A stretch of DNA of 64,000 bases. Origin: Gymnorhina tibicen (lineage: Eukaryota; Chordata; Aves; Passeriformes; Artamidae). Below are positions 37,955 to 48,957 of this stretch, piece after piece. Each line of letters opens with the position of its first letter. Positions within the stretch are counted from its first letter, which is position 1. The position numbers and the translations under genes were made by a program. Location of the stretch: the NCBI GenBank assembly GCA_013399875.1, contig VXAZ01003489.1, positions 1,043,236-1,107,235 of the forward strand, written 5' to 3'. Below the pieces are notes generated by a model. The model saw nothing but the letters and a program-made list of their open reading frames with translations. It did no database searches and was not told the DNA's origin.

Positions 37955-40900
37955 TTAGTCTTTAGGGAGACTCTCCTTGGTTTGTTTCCCCCCCGCTATT
38001 TGTTTCTGGATTTTTTTCTTTCTTTCTGGGGTCCAACATCAAACGCATGAAGAACCCTCCTCTGGACGTCTGCCAGAGGCACTGAATTACCCTGCTGCTC
38101 CCAACAGAAGATGTTGTGGCAGCTCTGGAGAATCAGCTGGAGCAGGGTGTGCTGCTGCAGTGTTTTCCTGTGGGACGCCGGGATGATGGAGTGTTCCAAG
38201 GGACCACGCGGGGCTGGGAGCAGTTTGCAGCCCGACAATTACAGAGCAGAATCCTGCACGGCCAGGGACGTGTCGCTTTACAAAGTCCAATTAAAGCGTC
38301 TGCAGCTGGGGAGGTTTCCTTGCACCCTCTGGGTTTTGAACCTAAAAAAGAGTCGTATTTGCCTATAAATTTTCATATACTGCTGAAGCTATGAAAAAAC
38401 AGTAATGATTTGTTTTGATTTTTTTTTAACTGGCAAAGCAGGCTAAAAGTGTTTGAAGACATACAAATGGATCCGGGTCTGACCAAACCTTTCCATGTAA
38501 TGCATCAGAAATTGCTTACTTTATTTTTTCTCTCTGAACCTTTTCTAGTTTCAGCTTTGTTTAGTTCTGATTCCTGTGACAGACCACCAGTAACATCTTC
38601 TCAAGTAGAGAGAGAAAGTATTCGAAGGGCCAAAGTTTACAAAAATAAAGCAGGCCAGAGGAAAGGAAACAGTTAAGAGATCAAGCTTAAAATGAAATAT
38701 ATGCTTAGGTTCATTTGGAGAGAGATACTTTACCCAGCCACATGGCAGGATTTATACCATGAAATAACCTTTAGTTGCTATTTCTTACTGCAAGTACACA
38801 GGAGAGAGTGTTAGGAATTTCAGATAGCTGAGTTGCTTAACTCAAGACTTCCTTCACCTCCCAGATATCCTTCCCTTCTTGCTGGAATGTCTGGGACAGG
38901 CTCCTGGGTGCAATATTTCCTTTAGCAAAGTGCTTCACGTGCATAATAGAAAATGAATAATGGCTGAAATATTTGTTCAGTTTTTCACTCCCTCATAGCC
39001 CGGGTTCTGCATGGCCTGTTTTGCCCTTTTGATCAAAACCAAAGTAGCTTCTCTTTGTTTAGTTCAGGACAGAAAACACATCATTCTTTTGAGTGTCAGC
39101 TGCTAGTTCTGCTGTTGGTTTCTGTCTCTTTCTAGATTTTGCCCATAACAAAATAAGCTTTCAAAATATAGAAATACTTGTAATAAACTTCTGCACACTT
39201 ATTATGTAAACAGATGTGAAGATTTAAGGTTGCTTGAGACTTTGGATGATCCCCATTCAGAAAAAATGAAATGTCTGCAGGGTGGAATTCATCCTGGCTT
39301 TATGACGTGGAAAAGGATGAGCCACATTCCCATTTAATCAAACATTTCAGAACAAAGTATTTGTACGATACATTTTTTTGAGAAAGTAGATACCATTACA
39401 CTTTATTATTGCTTTAATTTCCATTTACTTTGTCTTCTGCTTAATATCAATTGAGTCTTGAGACTCTTTTACCCTGCTTCTGTCATCTGTGTTTTATGAC
39501 AGAAATGGAATGTAGCTCTTTTAATCAAAGTGGACCAGGTTATTGTGATGGGGACCTCTTAATAAAGTTGCAATTTTAGGGATGATCAAGTAGCATAATA
39601 GAAATATTCATGTATCCATGAAGCCTAAAGTAATTATTTCAGCCTTTAATGTAAAGTTACTAAATCTCCATGAGTAGTCAGATTATGCATACAGCCAATA
39701 CTGATGGATTTTTTGCTTGCCTGCTTTATGGCTCTGGGTGGGACTGAGCTTGTGTTCTCTAGGAAGATATTTCAAATGTTTCCAAAAGACAGCCAGAGAG
39801 CTTAATCAGATACTGAGAGTGAAGGTGAAATGAGTCAACTCCTCTGGAAACAATGTCAGTTCAATTTATTTTCATTAAAAAACACTACAGAGATTTATAA
39901 TCCCAAAGTATCTGTAATTTATAATGCTTGCATTTGAAACTTTAATTATATCCTTGTTGAACCAAACACTGTGTTATTAATTATCAGACAGCAAAGGCTA
40001 ATGTTTTATTACTAAAATTAGCTTTAAGTTTGCACTGTGTCTTTCTATCTCAGTTCTGTGCTGGAGACACCAGGGAGCAGATGTACGGGATACACAAATG
40101 GGGGTCGAACTCGGTTTTTTTTGAAGCTGGTAAATAATATCCCTTCACCTTTACGTGCATCATGAGTGGCAGCTGAAGTCACCTCCCTGCAGTCCTGCAT
40201 AAGCCTGAACACCAGAGGTGAGCAAAGTTTGACTTTACAAATGTTTTAGGAACTTGAACGGCTCCACACCAATTTTCACGCTGGCCTAGGCAAGTGTAAC
40301 CCTTTGCATTTCCTCCAAGTTTTTGTGAAGGTTGGCAGTGACAGCCTTCAGGGTGTCTTTTTTTCACGCCTTTAATCGCTAATTTCTTCTCATAGAAAAC
40401 AGCTTGTTGAAATATTTGTCGATAGATTTGAGGCTTTAATTTCTGCACAGTAATTTTGTGGCTCTGTTTCTCCACAGTCCTGTGTGCTGTGTGACTTCTG
40501 AGTGGCAAAAGCTTCCCCAGCCTTTTCTCTTTGGTTTAAAAACTTTGAGGAAATGTCTCTCTGACGTGAATTTTACTTCATCATTACACTGTGAGAATTG
40601 GCACTCAAAGCAAATATTGCTGCATGGCCATACATAAGTTTATACATAAATATTACTGAATGCCATAAGGAAGTCTTAGGCTCTTACCAGTAATAAAATT
40701 GAAAAAATGCTGCGTTTGTGAACCATCTTGCTAATAATCAGTTTGGCTCTTTATTGTTTCAGATATGCATAATTTTTCTATAGATCTATAGACATGATAT
40801 TATTTGAGTGTTTAATACTGCAGACAGAACATGTGCTCTGGTTTGGACAGTACATTTTTATTAAACTTATAAATGAACCAGCAGTAGATATTTAAATTAT

Positions 40901-43900
40901 TATTATCTTTAACCCTTCTGGCACAACTGATGGTCTGGGTTCTCGCAAGAAGGAAACCTCTGGCTTATGTAGCATTTCTGGAGGGTAGAAATGTGTCTTC
41001 CTAAAATTGAAATTCCTTCTCAGAGTTTTACCAAGATTGGTAACCAAGTTTTTCCACATGCACACAGGCACGCACACACAAACGTACGTGTCTATAAAAT
41101 AAACAAAACTTATTTATATGATAGCCACACTGACCTATAGAAAAATAATTTAATGTGTGCATGTCTGTTAGGTATCATCACTCTTGTTAATTCGCTTTTG
41201 TTTCTTTCCCAAAAAAAGCTGAGAAAGCCACCACCCCGTGTAGAACAGAGCTCTGCAGCACTGAACTTGGACCAAACTCTTTGATGTTTACCCTGTGCAC
41301 TCTTGGATGCCCAAGAAGCACAGATTGGTGCAGGCTGTCCATGAAGGTGGGGTGTGATTGCTGTTGAGTTAGCTAGAACACATGACTGGGATCCATGATG
41401 GATTATCCCTTCTGTGTTGGGAGCAGCAAGGCAGATAAATGGGCCCAGAACCGGAGTAAAGCAATTTACAAAGCGGAGTAAAGCAAAGGCAGTGATATAA
41501 AAGCTGATGTAACAAAGAGCCTTGACAATTTTGGAACAAACTTGAAACGCTGTTAGGCTGCTGCTTGCAGTCATTTAGTTGCCATACCTTAATCTGTCCC
41601 TAAATCTTTATTTACTGTGTCACTATAACATGGCAGGGATTCTTTTCAGGCATATTCAGTGTGGCCTTTGCCTGAGATGGATGCTCTGCAGAAACACAGG
41701 CATTTTGCCATGAATTTAAGTCACACACTTGCAGCAAGGGCCAATGTGTTATAAAATGTGTGTTTCTTTCCAAGTCTCTTGATTCTTTATCTCTGTGATA
41801 TCCGTTTCTGTTTTGTTCCACTTCCTCGGAGTTTCACCTCATTGCCCTTGAGCTTCTCTCGTCCTTCATGGCAATTTTCTCCCTGTTAGAGTTCTAAGGG
41901 ATTGTCTTGCTGTTGTGCCTGTGTTTTGCTCTTTTTTCATGACCTCTGCTGAAGTTAATGTCTGCTGCTCACCAGAGGGGTTGGTGCCCCTATCCCCCTG
42001 TCTGTCCTCTGACTCCGTTCTTTCCCTGCTGCTGAGCACAAAAAAAGTTGGAGTGGAAAGGTAGATTAGCAACTAAACTGATCAATGGCAACTTGATAAC
42101 CTTCCTCCCAACCTGGAACTCCCAAACCATGATTTTTTTCACTCCAACCTGTCAGCCAAAAAAAGAAAAATGAAACCTACAGGAAGATTTAGAAAAGGAT
42201 GTAGTAAAAAGAGCAAAGGAAGTCGCCACCACAGGGAGCTTCCACCGCTGTATCTATTTCAACAGAACATTAGGTCTTGGGAGATGCACTTGGAAAGCTT
42301 TCCTTGGAAAAATAACTTTCTTTTATGCTCTCAAGAACTTTATGCCCTCAGGATAGGCACCAGCACTGCTCAACACGCTCCGTGCAGCAGCCCCACCCCA
42401 GGGAGAGGGGTCGCACTTGGCTGAGCTCCTCAGTCCAGGCAGCAGTTCCTGTGTGCCGGACTGATCCTACGGAGAGCTTGGGAAATGAAGGGGAAATTTA
42501 TGCACCTGCCGTAGGAGCTTGGGGTTACTAAAACGGGATTTCACTGTGGTGAAGAGGAGGGTTTTGTAAGGCGATAAATTGGCATTTATAGGCCTTAAAA
42601 ATAATACACAGAGCAAGCACAGCAATTGCATAAGGTATTTTGTCAGGGAGCAGGAACGGTCCTGGGAGCAGCAGGACCTCTGGGGTGCTGGGTTTGCAGA
42701 GTGAGGCTTTGGAAACTCTCCTGTCCTGCTGATTCCAAGTGGATCCCTGATGCTGCTGTATAAAACGATGTAAAAAACCAACCAACCCAGAGAAAACCCA
42801 AACAACAAAGCTCAGATGGGGGATTTTCCTGTGAGATTTAAAACTCAGACTATCTCCAGCTATTTCTTTCTCCCTCAGGACTTGCCTCAGGAACTGAACA
42901 GGTTGTTCCTGTGGCTTCAGTTTTCTTAAAAATGGTTTTATGGGGGAAAAAAAACACATTGCTATCAGCCCAGGAAGCCAATCAAGTTCATTAATAGCTC
43001 TCACATCCTTTTATAATGTGGATAAAGGCAACCATTGGATAGAAGATTATTGGATAACTGCAATTGTCATCTATTCTTGGCTGTCGTAAAAGAACAGTAA
43101 GAAGGGAAAAAGGTTTGTGCACATTCTCAATGTGAATTTGGGTTTTTGCTTGTCTCCTGCCGTGCATATAGATAGCTAATACTGCTGAGGCTTCCTTCCC
43201 TTCTAGATACAGAAGAGATAACTGGTACCTATCTGAGAAATGTACAAATGGGTTTGTGTTCATAGAATATTTCTGAATACAAAAAGAGTAGTTTATACCG
43301 GTACAGATGATATTTTCATTTTTGGCAAGTTTTAGTTAAGCAGCATCAACACAGATGAGTCATTTCTTGCCTTCCAAGCAGAGTGATGAGAGGTTACAGG
43401 AGGTAAGAAAGAAGGATTTGCACGGAAAAATTATAAAAACCAAGAAAAAACCTCCCAAATAAGAGTGACACTATTACACAAACATAGATTATTTATTCAA
43501 TTGTAGCTATTAGGATAGTGCAGGACATCCATGCTCAATACTGACCACAAGAAATTTAGAATGAATATTTCAATCCACAGCTCCTCTATAAAGTCCTAAC
43601 AAGTGTGCTGTAAGCATGGTCTTTCCCAGCGCGTTTCCTTTTTGTGAGGTGAAAAAAGCACTGCTGATTTCATGGATTTCTTTCTCCTCATGTGGTGGCA
43701 GTTGCTGTGGGAGGTGGCTCCTCTGAGAAGAAAACAAAAGAAAACTGCAAATTTATTTCTATAGATCATCAGGCTGGAATACCCCTTGGCTTTTTTTTTT
43801 CAGAATGTTTTAGGATAATTCCTGTACTAATTTTTTTGTTGTGTTTTTCTCTCCTGACCCTGTTTTTTTTTCTATATGACATGTGTAATGTTTAGAAATA

Positions 43901-45780
43901 GCAAGAGAAAAGAAGAAGTAGGAATAGTTGAATTGGAGAAGGACACATTTTTATGTGTTTTGGTGTGACTGCTGCTTTATTTGAGTAGCAAAGCCTAAGG
44001 TCATGTTTTTGATGTGCCCACTACTTTTGAATGTCCATTTAAATATTAAAGTGCCTAAGTCTTAAGACAAGTTCTGCACACAGCAAAACGTGACTCTTTA
44101 AATGTGTTTCAAATTGGATGTCTGCAACCAGTAATAATTTCTGAAAATTGATTAATCTCCTGTGCTGTGGGAACGCATGCTGTCCTCCTTTAATGTAAGT
44201 CTGCTCCTGCTGGTGCTAGAGAACCTGCACTGTAAAGAAACAACTCCAAATGTTGAAAATTAAACTCATTTTCCCATTCTTTCTCCCATGTTCTTATTAA
44301 TTCTTTTCCTTGGTTTATCATGGTAAAAAATGGAGGAAGATGGGAACCCCCAAAGGGATGAAATAATGATCTCCATGGGAAGTTTGTGAGTTTGGGGCCA
44401 CTGCTGTTATACAAATGCCTGTGGTGGGCCCATATAAATCTCTGTGCCAGCAGAAACTAAAGCACTGCAGTTGGCTTTCCTTGGTACTGCTTCAATTTAC
44501 AGATGTGGAGCAACCACAGTAGAGAGAGAAAATGATGAAATAATGTGACTTTTAAGCAAATGTTTATTCATGAAGCTCCCATCTTTCTGCTGGCCCTGCC
44601 TGGGCTCTCAGCAGGCTGCGGAACGCACAGCCCAGGCTGGAGGAGCAGTGCTGAGGCAGCTGCCACACAGGCACACAAAAAATGAAAACACAGCTCAGCT
44701 GGAGAATAAAAAAAACCCCAAACTTAATGATTCTTTCACCAGTTTTGATATGGCAGGGAATAAACTTGCTTACTGATGGCAGTATGTTACGTCTGATTGA
44801 TGCTACTGGAGGGTTTTTCTTGCTTATGAAGGGATTTAGGAAAAATGTTTTCCAAAAAAGAAGTGAACTGGTTTCGTGTTCTGTCCTGAAGGAATTCTTT
44901 GGGATGGGAGAAATTCAGTTCTCATTGTACCACATGTAAGTTCCAGTGCCAGTGCTCTTTGGAAATATTCTGCTTTCCTCTCTCTTTCGCTACTGACATG
45001 TTGCCTTTTTTTAAAATTAATCTGGGTGTTCTGAACTATTCATTGTCGTGACTCAGGAAAACTGTTCTTCTGGGAAAAATCGAGGTGATTAAGGGCATTA
45101 TAGAAAGTAAAAGGTATCTCCAATATTTTGTCAGTGGGTGTTCTGTTGTTTCTTCCTAAACATGAGGTGTTTATATTTTTTTTTGAACTGGACTACATTA
45201 TTTATAAATAGAAAGAAAGGTAGATTATTTGTGATACCTTAATGAGATAAACTTTGAATTGGCTTCTTCAGAGCTCTGCAGGTGTGAGACAGAAATTTAA
45301 TAAACCATGGTACCATCAGTTTATTTGCAGTCACAAATATCACAAATTTATAAGTTCACTTGATAAAAAAAAGGATTTTAAGAATAATTTTTGGCTCTGG
45401 TCCTCAAAAACAGGGTTTTAAATATCTTTTACAATGTGTTGTGTAATTTCAATAGCCATATTTGTTTCATTTAGAAACACACCTTTTCACATATTGCTTA
45501 TAGTGGACACCTTTCCTGATGGACAAACATTCCAGGGAAGTGAAAATGGATTTACCTGTGAGCACTTTGGGATGTAATAATGCTGTACAGGCAGGGTTTA
45601 TGCTTTGCAGTCAAGCCAGCATTCATGCTACTTCTCATTTTTTGTGAGATGAAGTCTTTGCTGTTTTGGTCTACAATACTTTATCTTCTGAATAGGATGA
45701 TCATCATCTTATTTTCTGTCAGAAATTGCAGGTAAACATCTTTTCGCAGTAACAACTCGATAATTCAGTTGTATCCTGCA
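37955..45780. other. Unique non-coding DNA
   Basis: No exon, RNA gene or transposon was recognised. A TAATTA core at 39978-39983 lies in an AT-rich patch (about 39840-40020) that may be regulatory. A tRNA B-box-like word followed by T8 occurs at 40102-40122 but lacks a partner A box. Minus-strand frames of 154 codons (41110-41574) and 158 codons (42528-43004) are open but resemble nothing known. Confidence 0.5.
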
Positions 45781-45859
45781 GAAAATGTGGGCGTTCAGGT
45801 GGCTGGAACCAGCTGGCTCCAGCAGGCAGAGTGACCCGAGGGGCAGCCCCTGCTCAGCA

Positions 45860-45879
45860 GGGTTTGGGCGCAGGGAGGG
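45860..45879 (+). other. G-quadruplex motif
   Basis: Four GGG runs (45860-45862, 45866-45868, 45873-45875, 45877-45879) have loops of 3, 4 and 1 bases, a compact motif predicted to be stable. Folding is inferred from the rule, not measured. Confidence 0.68.
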
Positions 45880-46084
45880 ACCGTGCACCCACAGGCGCAT
45901 CCCCACATCCCGACGTTCCCTTGCTGTGCTTGACCACTGGAAGCAGCTGAACACGTTGCAGCCAGCCCTGGGCACCTTGTCCTGCCCTTGGACAGGGGTT
46001 CCCTTTAAATGGTGCTTTTTTGGGTGCTTCCTGCTGAGCAGTTGCCCCCCGTGGTGACAAATGCTTCGTCCTGTCTCGCCCTTT

Positions 46085-46107
46085 GGTGAAACCTCTTTGG
46101 TTTCACC
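46085..46107. repeat. 9-bp perfect hairpin
   Basis: Arms GGTGAAACC (46085-46093) and GGTTTCACC (46099-46107) flank a 5-base loop. It lies inside the GC-rich patch. No T-run or gene end accompanies it, so no terminator or RNA role is claimed. Confidence 0.8.
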
Positions 46108-46200
46108 CGTGCTCGTGTGGGCTCTGGAGTGTTCCCAGTCCCGTGGCAACTGGGAATGACCACGTGGCCTTGCACACCTTTTAGGTGGAAGGACAAACAC

Positions 46201-47440
46201 TTTAAAAGGTGTTGTAGCACGGCTGCTCAGGCAGCACAGCCACCTCCTCAGCAGGAAAACCAGCAGTTTTGGCTTGTGACAAAGGCAAACTTCAGCTATA
46301 AAGCATCACAATGTCGGAAGGACCTCCAAAGCCCTTGTGTGATCTTTAGTTGCTTGAAACTTGTGGTTGCTTTCCTGAAGTTTTGCCCATTAAAAGCAGT
46401 TAATTAGCTTTTCCATGCTGTTTGTGAGTTCTGAAAGGCTCTAAAATATTCTAATGATGTCCCTTTAAAAAACAGCAAAGACAGGAACAAGGGAACCCAA
46501 CCTCAAACGCCACCCCAACTTTTATCTCTACCCCAGACTACACAAGCTCTAAATAACAACAAAATTAAGTCTCCTATAATTCTGGATTTGAACAGAGATA
46601 TTAATGATTGCATTACGAGCAGGTTCATTATGGGAATATTCAGTCTTCTGTAACAATATAAATTTAGGATGTAATGCCAGTGGAACAGAAAATTATCTCA
46701 GGTTAATAAGTGCCCCTGCTTCTTAAATATCAGGGCAAAGATGAAGATTTTATGCATGAAAGTTGAGGATATTTCAAATCCACTGAGTGAGAAATAGTGG
46801 CCATTTCTGCAAATTACTCTCACCATTTGCCTAACCACTGTGCTACAAATACCTGAACTCATTTAAATCCCTATCATAATACAATAAGAGACTAAAACAC
46901 TTTGTCCCTCTCATTTTATAATTAAAGGTTAAATGTGAGAGAGAATATCAGAGACCTGTTTCAAAAAGGCTTAAGTGTTCTTAAGTTCTCCACTTGAATA
47001 GTAAACACTTACTGGATCAGCCTCATGGCTGTGCTTGCGAAAAACCACAGCAACAAACTGAAATCCAGTGTGACTCTCCTGCTGTGGAGAGGCTTTGCAT
47101 TTCGTACTAAGTTTCAGAAATAGGGGTTGTCTCTTGTTTAATTTGTATTAAAAACTGTGCTGCTACTCAGGCACTTTGGTTATTTTCTGCATTTTGCTAA
47201 TTAGCACTTTAGTCACCTACAAAAGCAGCGTGACCTTCCCTGAGCTCCAAGCATGGGACTGTCAGAGGTGCCCAGATGCTCCTGTGTTACAGAGCCAAGA
47301 GGGCTGTGCATGGCACTGAGCAGGGCTCTGGCTGCGCCCCTGACTCATTCCATAACTCAGGTTATTTTTATGACTTTCAAGAAAAACACAGCTGTGAAAC
47401 CCCACCAGGTGATTTGCAAATAACTTACAGTAAGAGTGAC
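46201..47440. other. Unique non-coding DNA
   Basis: Nothing coding or repetitive was recognised. It passes into a T13-C-T7 tract at 47441-47461, just before the CR1 relic. Confidence 0.5.
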
Positions 47441-47499
47441 TTTTTTTTTTTTTCTTTTTTTCTTGCAACGCGTGTCTCTCTTTTGTCCTCTGTGTCTTG

Positions 47500-47795
47500 G
47501 ATACAGAACCACAGAATGGTTTGAGTTGGAAGGGACCTTCAAGATCGCCCTTTTCAACACCCAGCCTGGCCTTGGGCACTGCCAGGGATCCAGGGGCGGC
47601 CACAGCTTCTCTGGGCACTCTGTGCCAGGGTCTCCCCACCCTCACAGGGAGGAATTTCTTCCCCATATCTAACCTAAACCTACTGTCTTTCACTTTGAAG
47701 CCATTCCCCCTTGTCCTATGTGCTCTTGACACTTCATGCTCTTGTCATAAGTCCCTCTCCATCCTCCTTGTGGGCTCCCTTCGTGTGACAGCACT
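47500..47795 (-). mobile_element. CR1 LINE 3' end, minus strand
   Basis: About 295 bp match the reverse complement of the CR1 3' terminal region. From the 47500 side inward, two degenerate octamers (ATTCTGTG-type on the minus strand) are followed by the GGTTGGAAGGGACCTT-type block, the CTCTGGGCA...CCACCCTCACAG block, the GAATTTCTTCC block and the CATTCCCCCTTGTCCTA block. The element is 5'-truncated near 47795, as is usual for CR1. Frames across it on both strands (for example 47262-47732 and 47497-47847) are shadows of this relic. CR1 assignment rests on remembered consensus blocks. Confidence 0.93.
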
Positions 47796-48802
47796 TTCTC
47801 CATGCTACAGCACTGTGTGTGATGCACTTTCCACAGATATGTGTTAGATGAAGAAGAATTGGAGGGAAAAAAAATCTGTTTTGTGTACTGAGCACTTACC
47901 TGGTTCCCATTCTCTGCTCTTTTGTTTCCCAGACCAGGGAATTGTGGTTTTTTTTTTCCTTTAGACTTCTCATCTGGGAATTTATTTGCTTTTTGAACCT
48001 TTGCAGGCTTAAAATATTCACAGCATACTGGCAGCATTGGTGTGAACAAAAACAAATGGTCTTTTTTATCTCCCTTAACCTTCAGCAGCCTCTTATCTGC
48101 TGTGACAGTCAGATTTTACACTTGTACTTGCTAATTCTTTGTATTTGTTTACAATTCAGAGGGGCTAAGGGGAATTTTGGCATACCTATCTCATAGCTGT
48201 GAGTTTTGTACTCAGACTTCTCCCTGTGACAGTGCTGCACGTTTTAAAGCTGCTCAGTGATGCTCACCATGGTAAGGAGGTGGATCTTGGAGAAGCTGGG
48301 TAATTCTAACATAATTAAGCAGATCATACATCGTATTTTGAACTGACTTGAAAGGGCAAACTGAATGACAATGTTTTGTTTATGACCTTTTAATCTTGTC
48401 TACAGCAAATTAAACTTTGCCTGCTGAAAATGAATTTATGAAGATGGTGAAGTGTCTCATGGCAAGAAAATCCATTAGGAAGTCTTGAGTGGGGCTTGAT
48501 AAACTTCTCTTTGTAAGCTTCACAGGCATTTGGCATTATTTCTAGTGAAGTTATTTGTGTTTGAGGGGACGAGGATGAACACAAGGCACTTCATTTGATT
48601 TCTTGTGAAGAAATACTGAATTCTGTGATTTCAGTCGACTCAGAGGTAAAACTTGTGCATGCAGACTTCAATAGAAAAACCATAAGGCATCTTCACTTCA
48701 TGTCACAATCTCAAGTAGTTGAAAAACGATGTTTTGCAAAGCAAGTTACGAAGTCACTGATATTTGATTTTATTTAAAACAAAGCACTCATCTCTAATAT
48801 GG
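47796..48802. other. Unique spacer between two CR1 relics
   Basis: About 1 kb of AT-rich unique sequence separates two CR1 fragments whose truncated 5' ends face each other. No gene is supported. Confidence 0.5.
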
Positions 48803-48957
48803 GAGCCCCCATCCCTGGAGGTGTCCCAGGCCAGGCTGGGTGGGACTTTGAGCAGCCTGGTCCAGTGGAAGGTTCCCTGCCCATGGCAGGGGGTGGGATG
48901 AGATGATTTTTAAGGTCCTTTCCAACCTAAGCCATTTTATGATACTCTGATTTTCTG
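48803..48957 (+). mobile_element. CR1 LINE 3' end, plus strand
   Basis: About 155 bp match the extreme CR1 3' end: the CCATCCCTGGAGGTGT block, the TTTGAGCAGCCTGGTCCAGTGGAAGG-type block, CCCATGGCAGGG and the TTCCAACC block. Three degenerate octamers follow (48934-48941, 48942-48949, 48950-48957) as the terminal direct repeat. The element is strongly 5'-truncated. Its sequence is complementary to part of the relic at 47500-47795. Confidence 0.93.

Larger units (their letters stand above)
45781..46200. other. GC-rich patch with quadruplex motif and hairpin
   Basis: A locally GC- and CpG-enriched segment stands in AT-rich surroundings, open on both strands (longest 163 codons on the minus strand) without family resemblance. 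It contains a plus-strand quadruplex motif at 45860-45879 and a 9-bp perfect hairpin at 46085-46107. It also has a GTGGCAAC word resembling half an RFX X-box and a CCACGTGG E-box near 46170. It may be a small CpG-rich regulatory element or an old unrecognised repeat. Confidence 0.4.

Noticed and set aside
40102..40122. B-box-like word GGTCGAACTC followed by T8, resembling a Pol III gene end
   Set aside because: The word lacks one T of the canonical B box, and no A box or stem pairing was found upstream. It is probably coincidence.
41110..43004. Minus-strand frames of 154 and 158 codons
   Set aside because: No recognisable domain, overlapping alternative frames and no codon or splice evidence.
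45709..46200. 163-codon minus-strand frame
   Set aside because: GC-rich composition leaves several frames open at once, and the translated sequence resembles no known family.
47262..47847. Frames of 116-156 codons on both strands
   Set aside because: They overlie the CR1 3' relic, whose terminal region is non-coding.
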